Source: Luscinia megarhynchos | Lineage: Eukaryota; Chordata; Aves; Passeriformes; Turdidae | Direction of reading: 5' to 3' | Length of the DNA: 64,000 bases | Assembly (NCBI GenBank): GCA_034336665.1 | Contig: CM067570.1 | Location: 11,740,002 to 11,804,001, forward strand | Part shown: piece after piece, positions 12,701 to 23,789 of the stretch | Position numbering within the stretch: the stretch's first letter is position 1 | Layout of the letters: every line of letters begins with the position of its first letter | Made by a program: the position numbers and the translations under genes | Notes under the pieces: generated by a model | The model's input: only the letters and a program-made list of their open reading frames with translations | Told to the model about the DNA's origin: nothing | Database searches by the model: none

Positions 12701-15700
12701 GTGAGGTTTCATTTCTGTCTCCTTCCGAAGAAAGGAGAAAGGGATGAAAATAGTTTTCCTTTTGGTGAAATGTTTTCCTCCACAAAAGACTCAGTAACAC
12801 AGAGTGTGGTGTGGGGATAAATAAATAAATATTTAAGGTTTGTATTAAAGGTCTCTTGCTATATTGCAGAACTGCAAATCAAGCATTGCAAATAGTGGTG
12901 GCATCTGTATCACTGCAAACCAAAGCAGCAGAACTGTTTAAACATGCAAGACCGCAGGTAATATGAATAACAAATTAAAGGCTCAACTTCATCTACATCA
13001 TTTATTGAAAATGAACCTATTTGTCTTTCAGAGGACACAGAAATCCATCCTGTACACTGACTTTTAATTTTTTTGCCAAATGTAATCTAAGGCAGTAACC
13101 ACTCTGGAAAGAGGACAAAAATTCTGCTTGTTAACTCTTTCCTACCTGATTCTCCAATGAAATATACTTAGGTAATGCCCACTGTTCGACTTGGGTAAAT
13201 GCATTGATTTTCCTTAAATTTACTTAAGGTATTTAACTGATTCCAAAATTATGGTGCCTTGTATATTTTGTGCATGTTGTTCACATGCAAATATAGCTGG
13301 AACAGACTTGCAACTTCATCATGACACTGGAAGTCTCCAACCAGCCAACAGATTTTGTAAGTCTAACAAAATGAAAACCAAATTCCAAAGCATTAGGTAA
13401 TTATTCATCAAGACTTAGAATTATCTACATTTCAAAAAAACATTATGTCTTTCATCATGACTGAATAAACCAAAAGGTTTAGGAGGTTTGTTAGGAGGAT
13501 TTCCTATGAAGCTCTTATCAATTTCTGCTGAATTTTTGAATCAACTCCCATTCATAATAAAGCTGAATTAAACAATTTCTTTCTATTATTGTGCTAACAG
13601 CATCAAACACACAAAAGGACAGTTCAAAAAGAGAAAACTGTTTCGTTCAACACAATAGTTAAGGTTAAAGCATGTGTTTTTTACAAACCTGACCAGCAGC
13701 AAAATCCACCTATAACTGCCTTGTAAAATAAACAGCTATGACTACAACTGAACTTTTGTTGCATTTAAGAAAGTACGAGTTCAAGAGCACTAAAATCTTT
13801 GTAAGGATTGCTATAAAAGCAATTATCCTTAGATCACTCCTACTGTAAAGTTTGACTTGAGCAAACCTTTATGTGCACCATACTGTTATCATCCTTATAA
13901 ATCAGTGCTCACTCCACACACCAGGACTCAGTAGGTGCTCACCCCCATTACTGGTAGTTTCCAGTGTGTTCAAGAATGCAGGATCTGAAGGTTTGTATGG
14001 CCCTAAAATGCTACACTCAGCATCCACAGTACTTGCAAGGAGGAAAGAGGCTAAAGATCAACAAATGGGGCAGAACCCAGCCAAAGGTGTGAGCTGAGCC
14101 CCTGGTAAATGAGTTCCCCACCGTGTGGCTGTAGAGGTCAGCAGCAGCCCCGCCTGAAGCTCAGGCTGCCTCCTCCCACTGCTCCACCGTGCTCAGGCAG
14201 ATGCTCAGTCCACTTCTCCTTATCAGGCCTCAAGCCAAAATCTTGTGAAGTCAGCTGGAGAATTTCCATGTTCCATGAGTGATATTGGAAAAGACCCAGT
14301 TGAATATAAGTAATGATGTTTTAAATATACAGTGCTTCAGGAAGTGGAAAGATTAAGTATTTGTTCCAGTTCACATTTGAGCTTTTTTGTTGTTTGGTTG
14401 GTTGGTTTTGGTTTGTTGGGGTGGTTTTTTTTCCTTCTCTTTATAAATCAATTTAAAGCCAGCAAGAAAATGATTTATCACCATGTCTTATAGGTTTGCC
14501 CTAAGATATGCAAAAATCATCACCCTAAACAGCTCAGGTAGCATACATGGGAGTAACACCTGCCTTTGTATGGAGAAAACTGGAACTTGGGAAATTAATT
14601 TCAATTTTTTTTTCCAGCTACCAAGTTTAAAATTCTTAAAAGCTATTTTTATAATGTTCAAAATTCCGAGGAGAAACTTTGAGGCATTCACAAAACCTAC
14701 CTTAGTAAGTATTTTGTAACACGTGAGAATATGGCAATAATATGCCAGAACTATTCTTTAAAATTAAACAGAATTTGAGGTCTTTTGGGAAGACAGGCAT
14801 TTTCTATTATAAAGCATCATGCAACACTGAACCATAGAAAATGTGGTGAGAAGGTTGTTAAAAGGATGACTCATGCCTTTGCTTAAGCACAGAATAAACT
14901 CCAGTGGGTTTTGGGGTTTTTTTAAAATCTTTTTGATTTGCTGATCCCTATGTAGCAAACATAAGTCTATTGATTATTGCTTTACTTGCTTTACTCCAGG
15001 ATTTTCAACACCCCTATGAGCTAGTCCACAGATTGCTGTGGATCACTGTGGCCTGCCACTGAATTTATGCCGTTCTCATTCTAATCTGGCAGATTTGCAT
15101 TTTGGCAATTATTTCTACATGTGTTGAGAGACTCAGGGCTAAAAATTCTAGATTTAAAAACAACAACAACAAAGAATTAGATTGAAAGGGAAAGCAAAAT
15201 ATTGTTATATTTCTGTTTTCTTATTAAGTTATATTTTGGCAATCCTTGAGGAAATTAAAGCTTTGGAAACATTCCATGTGGCAACACATTTTCCAAGAGT
15301 GAAGAATTGCAGGGAATACACAGACATTTCATGATTAACAGGAAATGATCTTGTGGGTAGGAATGAGAAACAGAAGGAAAAAGTCTATAGATTAAGATCA
15401 AATGGAATGGAAATTTGAATCAGCAGACAGCCTTCCCTGGAGGGACCATCTAGTCACTATGACCAATACTGTTCTTAACAGCTTAGCACATCCCTTAGCA
15501 AGGCTTCTCATCTGTTGTCTTCTTGTCTGTGGTCATGGGATAGATTCAAAATAACAAAAAGCAACTATCTCCAATCCACATAAAGAGCTTGGAAAGTAGC
15601 CAACTGCTCCTTGATGCACAGGTTGTAATATTAAATCAATGCTCGGAAAACATGGTACAGCTCTCTCCTCCTCTTGTAATGTCATGGAGAGAAGTAGAAG

Positions 15701-17440
15701 ATATGGTCACTGCAAGCTCCATATTTTAGAACTGAGCCCACATCTGATGGGATTTCAAAGGCAGGTCATGGTGAATGAACTCGTAGGCTATTACAAGAAC
15801 CATAAACAGGTTATTACTCTTGTCATAAATTCTCCTTATGTCACAAGTGCCCATTATGCTTACACTACAATTGCTGGTCCCAGAGAGACTGACTTTGTTA
15901 AAACCAAGTAACCACAGGCTAACTAATCCCTCTGCAGCAAAGCAACTATTAAGATGCACTGTTCCTAGAGAGCTGCCCATTTCTCATTCAGCATCAGACC
16001 TTGAGAAAAGGCCAGGGAACAAAAATAACTCCATTAAGCACATTTTAAAAATACTTGTACTTAAAAGAGAAAATGTTTCTAACTCTAGATGAGGAGAGGA
16101 AGAAATAGAGTTCATAACTGTTCTAAATTTATGGCCACCTTAATTGAGCTCTTTGCTACTCTGGCCTAGTAATGCAAGGTCTAGAAATCCACATCTAACA
16201 CCTCTGAGTAGGCTTGCACAGAAGCTAACAACATCCATTGGTAAGAAACTTCATTTTTAGATATATAGAAAAGAACAATTTGAGTCTAGCAACTTGAGAA
16301 TGGGGGAGGTAGGAGAGAAAACCCAAACAGAAATATGTGAATTTCCTATTGAAATGTTTTGGCTTGGGATTTTTCCAATGAAATTAACAGGCTTTCCAGG
16401 AAAGTAGCAGCTCTCTGAATTTTTTTCTTTTAGTTAAGAAAAGGAAAAATAAAATCTTCCAAAGCTTTTGAAGAGGCTTTTTTTTTTTTACCCATCAGCC
16501 CTAGAATGATGTTTGCAGTTTTTGGCCAATGCTGATCTATTAGGGGAGCTGAAGGAGATTAACAAAGATAAACAAATGTGTAGTTCGGTTACCCACATCA
16601 CATTTCTTAAACTAACAGGGAAATAGAATTTGTGAAATACCACAGGGGAGAAAAATGCCGTAGTTATTAGAAAAAGAGTTTACTCTATCACATCTTGGGC
16701 AATCTAACATTTCACGCTTGATTTTTGAGTAAGAGCCAAGAGTTTAGCTTCAGCATAGGAGCTTGCTTAAGACCCCTTTACCCTGTCAAGCTGGTTTTGC
16801 TCCACCAGACTTTCCTCATAAATGGAACCAGGCCAGAGTAAAAGTTTCAATAATAATAATCATAATAAAAGTATTCCACAAGCAGAACCTGTTTATCTGT
16901 TTTACAGCAAAACAAAGGTCAACAAACAACCAAGTTTATCAAGAGAAGTAGAAGGATAACTGTTAAGAAACAGCCCAGATCTACTGCTTCATTGCTCACT
17001 TTTGTGTTACTCTGCTTTAAATAAAGATTAGATAACAGCAAGTCAGCTTCCACCTGTAAAAACTTCTGATTTCCAAGACTTTACCATTCTAGAATTGTTT
17101 CCTTCTACAATAGTTTAAGAAATAGTTCTATGTGTCCTTCATCAATGCTCTGAGATTCCAGGAGATACTTCCTGGCCAACTGGGAATTGTGCAGAGCAGC
17201 CCCAGGTCCCCAGCCCTCTTCTATTTCCTATCTGGAGATTAAGGGACTGGGCAGCCTGAGAGCCATCCAGGCTCAGAGTAATGGTTTCAGCCCCATCACT
17301 TGAGGTCCACAATTGCAACAGACCTTTAATCATGCCAGCCCAAATCTCAGTGTTGGGGCTCTGGCACATCATAACCAGAATCAGATCTGTACCACAACAC
17401 TGAGAGTAGCAGATGTGGGCTCAGATTTTCAGAGTTACCC
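6730..17440. other. Long non-coding interval without recognised genes
   Basis: Contains a T run (7487-7500), a short (ATAA)n run (about 12818-12837), a polypurine stretch (about 12301-12340) and a TTGG-rich stretch (about 14390-14430). The largest open frame (10037-10390, 117 codons, plus) has no recognisable domain, signal peptide or repeat and is probably chance. Nothing else is supported except a small GC-rich patch, listed separately. Confidence 0.5.
11640..11830. other. Small GC-rich patch
   Basis: Composition shifts clearly from AT-rich flanks to GC-rich sequence with a few CpGs and CTGCTG/GGCACAG-like short motifs. It is open on both strands for 60-125 codons, as expected for GC-rich DNA. 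It could be a short exon of an unannotated transcript or a neutral GC island. No splice or domain evidence decides. Confidence 0.25.
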
Positions 17441-17444
17441 TACA

Positions 17445-17515
17445 TTCCCTAAGATTTGGGTAAATCATTTCATCTTTATACCTCAGAGACCTAGGTAAAG
17501 AGAATACTTCCTTTT
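17445..17515 (+). mobile_element. MIR-like SINE fragment
   Basis: TTTGGGTAAATCATTTCATC then TTTATACCTCAGAGACC and AATACTTCC follow the order of the MIR/CORE-SINE body (..TTGGGCAAGTCACTTAACCTC..CCTCAGTTTCC..). The match is short and degraded. It may extend upstream to about 17400 (TGTGGGCTCAG). Confidence 0.35.
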
Positions 17516-17519
17516 TCTG

Positions 17520-19235
17520 ATTTCTGATTTATTTAGACAATGTTATTTTGTATGCAGACTATCATGGAGACTATTTGTGCAGCATCTTCAGAGTTGCTGG
17601 GATTGTGTGGCACCACACAACTGGGACTACGTCAAACATTTCTGCCTAAAGAAATTTTGTCCCAGAGGGGACATTTTCTGAGGATGGCTTTAACAGAGCT
17701 TTGGGTGAGAGGGGGGAAGATTCAATGCTCTCTGGTCTTTGCATGAAAAAGGCAACCCAAGTTCAAGTCCCCTGTCCTGATCAGCTCACCTGTGCAACAC
17801 CTTGCCCTTGTCCTGCAATTTGTGAAAGAACTTGCTCTAGCCTCTTTCAAAAGTCATCAGTTTCTTAATCAAATGCAGTTTTCCTTTTGTATTTTGAAAG
17901 GCGAAAACCCTGAAGGTTCACTTTTTGCCAAGGACTGTCTTCTAGGAGCTCTGTGAAGAAGTTAAGGAGCTATTAGCCTTTCCCATGAAATCCAGTGGAT
18001 ACACATGAAAAAACAGGCATGAATTTTTAACACCACTTGCAAAATATGAAAACTAAATGGAAGCAATGCACATAGCAATACTTGTGCAGTCACTACACTG
18101 AACTTCTTACTAAAGGCACTCTGTAAACTTAATAGGACATCCCTTGGTGTAGAGACGGACACACTGAAAATTTCACTCAGGACCACCTCCAACAGGCAAC
18201 ACTTTGTCTCAAGCAATCACTTCACCCCTAACACATTCCCCTCTGGTTTTCAATGTAATTTAGTTCAATCCCAAAGACCACCAGAAAGATTTTCACGGGT
18301 CTAATTGGCAGACACTTAATTCCCATTTATTTTTAATAAGAGTTAGGTGTTTGACATTTTTGTCTTTGAAAATTTCCCATCATCTCAGTTCTAGTAAGGG
18401 AAACATTTTTTCTAATCCTTTACAAAAATAATGAAGCAACAGTGCCTGTACTCATTTCTCACACAGGCATGAACATAATGCAGGCTGAGGCCTCCAAGTG
18501 TAAAACAGATTTATACGTGATGGTGCACAAAGAGCAGCAGTAGGGATGGTGTAGAATGGAATGATTGCAAAAGCAAATGCTCCTGAAAGGGTGGGAAGTG
18601 GGAGGTATCTGTTTCAGCAACCAGTTTCTGACACAGATGTCAGAAATGGAAGCATGACATACCTATGGAGCAATTTGACACTCTTGTTTTTCCCATGCAT
18701 CCTTTTTACTCAAGTATTTACACTTCCCAAGTGCCTTGCTTATCTGAAGTAAATCACTGGATTGGGTATTTCTTTTGAGTTGAGTTAATGACATGAAAGA
18801 GCACAACAACTTTGATCCAGTTCTACAATAAACACAAACCCATGTTTGAGATACAGCTGCCAGCAAGCCCAACTCCATATATGTGACACCATGTTGGGAA
18901 AAAACTTCCAAAGAGAGCATCACCTATCAGAGATTAGGGTCCATCTCTGAGCCAACATCCCCCATTCACACTGCACAGGATGCTCTCTGTGAAGGCATCC
19001 CACAGGTGGGTTTGCTCACAGGGCAAATTTATTTATGGCCATTATGCAAATGGCATGGGAAACATCCTTCTCTTTCTTCTATTTTCATGCAATTTAAATC
19101 AAATTCCATAAAACTAAATGAAAACATGCTTGCTTTCCCTGTCCCCTAAAACTATTCTGCCTTGGAGGCCCTTAACATTGATGCTGATGAAAAACTCGAG
19201 TGCTGACTTCTTCAGTCCCAAACTGCAGGCAGCAA
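17520..19235. other. Non-coding DNA, nothing recognised
   Basis: Short open frames only, the longest about 88 codons, without family signatures. No repeat or RNA gene recognised. Confidence 0.5.
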
Positions 19236-19239
19236 ATGG

Positions 19240-19790
19240 GCATGGCTGATGTTGAAGTGATAAGTGAGGTATATTTTTAAAAGGGAAGTGCAGCTGTCCC
19301 TCTCTGCCGCAAGGTATTTTTCAATTTATGTGGCAAATCCAATATAAAGGTTTATTGTACGGAAGGCAAAAGATCTTAATCAGGAATTAGCCTCTTCTAA
19401 TGAGGAGAAATAAGCACCAAGGCTGCACGAATTATTTCTAAGAGATAAGAATGTAATTGCCTAATGTGACTAATAATCTGATAAGAGCCCGTTTTATCTG
19501 ATTTAACCCACGGAACTGCTGCTAATGTACAGAATTTAAAATAATCCCCAAGGAATTCCTCTTATCACAAATGGGATTGCAGAATGATAAAAAGATTCAT
19601 TGTTACAGTATTTGCTCTGGACACTTCTGTTCAAAGGAAGCAGAGTTTCGACAGCTTGAAGTAATTGCAACATTTGCTCAAAGATGGGATCATTTCTACA
19701 GCGCTTGAATTTTTGACGACAGAGTGCATATTCTTATTATGAGCAGACAGTAAATTATACAATCCTATTTCATTTATAGCCTGGATATCA
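19240..19790. promoter_or_regulatory. Candidate conserved enhancer with a GATA-site cluster
   Basis: Five GATA cores occur within 150 bp: AGATAAG 19443-19449, GATAAG 19480-19485, TTATCTG 19494-19500, CTTATC 19561-19566, GATAA 19586-19590. Homeodomain or TAAT-type cores are interspersed (TCTTAATCAGGAATTAG 19373-19389, TCTAATGAGG near 19395, TAATAATCTG near 19471). The block is non-coding and unlike known repeats. This density suggests a tissue-specific enhancer; which GATA factor would bind is unknown. Confidence 0.35.
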
Positions 19791-19799
19791 TCTGAATAC

Positions 19800-22700
19800 T
19801 ATTACCAGGAAACAAACACATGTCCCAGTCACTGTGAAAATGTTTTCTAGTGTGAAAAGATTTTCTAATGTATTTTTGCATATTGACAGAAATTAATATA
19901 ATTTGAAATCTATAGTGACACTAACACTGTTATTATCCAAATTCATGCTCCATTCTAATCCTACTGTATAATGACTTTAATCCTAATGGGCATAATCATT
20001 TCTGATGTAAAACTAGATACATGACAATCACAGAATTGAGTGATATTATTATACCAAAGAATAGCAGCTGTTGATTTGCCAATATTAACAAGTAGCAATC
20101 TTGTGATAACTCATTGTTCCAACAACTAATCAGAAGAGGAATGAAAATTTGGCATTTTGGTCCTGTAATTACATCTTTATGATGCTACAGTTGGTAATTT
20201 GCATGATTTTGACTGTTGCACTTCCCAGGAATTTTCTCTGTGTTCAGTACAAAGGCTCATGGATGGTTTTATGGACCAATGTTGTGTATACCTAGCAGTA
20301 CATAGCAAAATATTGAGAAGTAAAAAAATGTAAATATACATATTAAATAGGTAGGACATAAATCAATGGTAAACCTGAAAAAAAAATTAAAATTGAAGGT
20401 GCTTACCTCATGGCTGTGTGCCCACACAACTATGAAAGAAAACAAAAAACAAACAACTCTCCCACCCCAAATCCATGGAGACTCCTCCTGTGTGTGTTTT
20501 TATGATTTTAAAGCAAATGAAAGACAAGAGAAGGGAGAAGAGGAGCCTGTGAGGTCCATGGATGGGATAAAAACACTTGCTTTCTATTTCATAATTTAAA
20601 TACATATATATTTTTATACAGATATTTTTATATGTCTCTGTGTGTGTGTATATTATAGCGGTGTCTTTGGAAAGGAATCTAGGCTGTTTCATTTTTCTCT
20701 TCTTTTTATAGGAGTCTGAGAAAAAGTTTTTGAAAGGTGCTTTTGTTGAGTAGAAACATATTCACAAAACAGGAAACTGGCCCCCCATCCCTCTCTCAGA
20801 GCAGGTGCCTGTGGGAGGGGGCTGCATCACAGTCCCCATCACTTCCAGGCATGTTGGCTCCCCTGCACAGGATCAAGACAGGAATAAGGCAAGTGGATTT
20901 ACTCTCTGGGTCCATGACAGCTTCACCCTTAGTCCATACTTCTGTTTTCTCTAGGCTTTGTACCCTTTTCTTCACTCAGCCATGGATATGAGCTGCTGCA
21001 GAGTTACCAGAGCAGTGCAAGTGCAGGAGGCAATGCAAGCAGCAGGACACCAACTGAAAGTGCCAGAGCTCCAGCAAAAGCTTGTTCACACACAATGCAA
21101 AAGTATGAACCCGGCCGAGTCTCTCCCTCATAAAGAATGTAAATATCAAACAGATGAAAGGGTAACTTTCCATGATTCAGTACTATTATTGTTTGTATTC
21201 CTGCTGTCCTCAGAGATCTCAGCAAGGAGAATTTCTACTACAGTAAGCATTGTAACACCAAGTAATAAACAAGCCATTCCCTGGAAAGTTCTCATTTTAA
21301 TTTAGATCTGTACACACTAAGTGGGTGTAAAAACTAGAGACAATGTTGAGGAACAATGATAGATCAGAGCAATGTCTCTTTTGGGAATGGGTTTTATGCT
21401 GCCTGGCCAAGAACCACAGGGCCCCAACCTTGGCAAATCCTCAAATATTACTGTACTAGATAAATCAGTTATGTATGTGCACAATTAGCTAATCTGCAGT
21501 CATTTAAATTTAATCATAATATTAAGATAAGAAACACATCAACAACTTCTGTTACTGCTCTGCATACCACCATAGAAAGGGTACACAGAATAAACCACAT
21601 GAACCATTGGGCCAGGCAAGACACCACAACCTCACCCAAAACTGAAATGTTCATGGCCACAGAGCACCTTCTCAACATCTGGCACAAGGCTGTCATAGCT
21701 GTTAAACTGATAGCAAATAAACCTCTCCACAGATGTAGAGTTCTGCACAGAGAAGCCACCTCAAAAAAACACCAGTATATGGAACATTAAAGAATATTTT
21801 TTTTAAACCAATCCAAGATTTCTTTTACAGCCAGGATAAAGCAACATCTGGAAATTTCTTCCCTTTCCTACCTTCATCACTTTTGAAGTTTACAGAATCC
21901 TTATGATTCAAAGAGAGGCAAAGTTAAGGCTACCACCATGTCAACCTGCAAAGATTGCATGAATAAGACTAGCAGACCCTATCTACTGCAAGGGACTTAA
22001 CAAAGACTTTATGGTCCCTCATTCATTTAGGAGCTCAGATCAATACACTGGATCCACTTCCTGACAACTGCTAGAAAAGATGGTCCTCTAATTTCTCATT
22101 CTCATCCGCCAAATTTTTCACATGGTCCTCAGGATGTGAAATCAAGGAATGTCTGGAGACCTATAGATACCTATGATACCCTTTCTAAGATAGTAGCAAA
22201 ATTCACAGAAACATCCTTCAGCCTTACATACAGCTGGCTTTTCCAGTAACTTCATTCTCTATCTACCTCCATGCGACAGAAGACTCCTGAGCATTTAGCA
22301 GGCAACCATCCAACCAACCAAATATACTAACCAATTTAGATTCTAACTTCCCAAACTGGCTCTGTCTGACCCTAGGAAACCAGCACTGAAATGATCATGT
22401 AATCTCTACTTTTTCATATCCCACTACAAAGAACAGGTTCCAGGTAACTGCAGCAACCATAGGTTGACACTAACACACACACAGGGCTAAAAGTTTTGGT
22501 TCTTTTCTTTGTTCCCATCATAAATTCCATAAAAACCATTCCTTCATCAAAGTATATCTGGAATTACTCCCATAACAATACAGTCCACAAAATCTACTTT
22601 TTAGAGAGTATCAGACCAGTAATATCATTGCAGTTCTACAGTCAGATCCGTGTAAGAAATGGCAGCCTACAAATTACCAATAGTAAAAATCTCTAGGCCT

Positions 22701-23200
22701 ACATCATGAAGTCAGAAATGATCCAGAATATATTTTAAAAAGGCAAAATAGGCACTCAAATCCTAAGGCACCATCATACTTGCAATGAGAAGAGCAATAA
22801 TGAGACCCAACCTAGAACTGGTCTTTATTCTCTAGGAACACTCTCTGCAGAGCAGATATCACCCTGAATGAGCAGTGCTAATAATATTCTAACTCATTAC
22901 AGTACAAAGTGAATATCCTATATACAGTTAATCCTACCCTACCTCTGAAGTCATTAAACAGTCATAGCCCATCTTCCCAGCAGTAAAAATAAATGCTCAT
23001 GAGCAAGAGAGACACCAGTTCCAGCATCCAGTACACATGCACCTCAGAACAGGGTATATCCATCCCATACAGCTGCACAGCAGCTGCAGGGATGAGGACA
23101 CTGGGAGAAACTTGATAATGATCAGACACATCAGTCACCAGAAGGGAAGTTTTTGTCATAAAGCAATGGCTCCATCTAAAATTTCTCAACCCTGATTATC
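19800..23200. other. Non-coding DNA, mostly unrecognised
   Basis: AT-rich DNA with a TATA/TG-rich stretch at about 20600-20655. Open frames up to 115 codons (20958-21305, plus) carry no recognisable domain. Part of 22900-23200 could belong to the Penelope-like relic that follows, but I cannot align it. Confidence 0.45.
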
Positions 23201-23204
23201 CAGG

Positions 23205-23785
23205 AAGGCCCACAATTACATGGAAATGAAGCAAGACAAGTTTGTAGTTAGAGGCAATGTCCCTTGTTAAACCAACTGGTGCAGTTAGAGAGAACACAAG
23301 CTTTTGGGCATACGAGTCCTCTTCTATTTCTTGTCTGAAATAGAAGCAACAGACTTCAAAGCTAAAAACGAGTTGAGAACAGTTGCTTAGAGTGTAATTA
23401 AGACGAGTATTTATAAGACCATTTCTGAAATAAAAGGTAGTTAGCACCAGTGAAACAGAGAGGATGTTTGCAAAGAGGGGGGGGGAAAGAAAGGGAAAGG
23501 AAGAGAGAGATAGTAATGTGGTTCTCCCTCAGCAGAAGAAAAGAAGCAGGCAGTTTATAGCCCATGAAATGTAGAATTAGGTTAATGAAGGAAAATATAC
23601 CATGCCATAAATCAAGTGTATCTATTGAGCTCATGCTTCTTGGTATCCTGTGATGTCAGGAATTTTAATTCCTATCTTCACCTTCAAAGAATGTGTTGTA
23701 GTTTGTCTGATGGTCACAATCCACACTGTGTATTTTGATTTAAAATGTTAATTCTCACTCCTTCGGCTACCTGTAGATTAGGAGG
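23205..23785 (-). mobile_element. Relic of a Penelope-like retroelement, antisense
   Basis: Plus-strand blocks occur in the same order as an interspersed repeat abundant in turtles and crocodilians. First comes AGAGAACACAAGCTTTTGGG followed by a diverged CTCTTCT..CTGAAATAG block (23288-23342), the inverse of a GAAGAAGA..CGAAAGCTTGT 3' UTR signature. Then come GCTAAAAACGAGTTGAGAAC (23361-23380) and TATTTATAAGACCATTTC (23408-23425). Finally, 23600-23785 on the minus strand retains short pieces like the C-terminal end of a GIY-YIG-type endonuclease ORF (N-T-F-F-E-G-E; S-S-I-D-T-L-D-L-W-H-G). Frames are broken by stops. The upstream reverse transcriptase is absent, consistent with 5' truncation. 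The Penelope label is from memory; the repeat identity is firmer than the class. Confidence 0.5.
23472..23512 (+). repeat. Polypurine tract with a G9 run
   Basis: An almost pure purine stretch containing nine consecutive G, then GAAAG and GAGAGA units. It interrupts the Penelope-like relic and probably expanded after insertion. Confidence 0.7.
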
Positions 23786-23789
23786 TGTG

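Noticed and set aside
20958..21305. 115-codon plus-strand frame
   Set aside because: No recognisable motif; overlapping minus-strand frames are equally long.
21514..21759. Minus-strand frame rich in hydrophobic residues, considered as a membrane protein or retroviral piece
   Set aside because: No motif supports either; hydrophobicity follows from T-rich codons.
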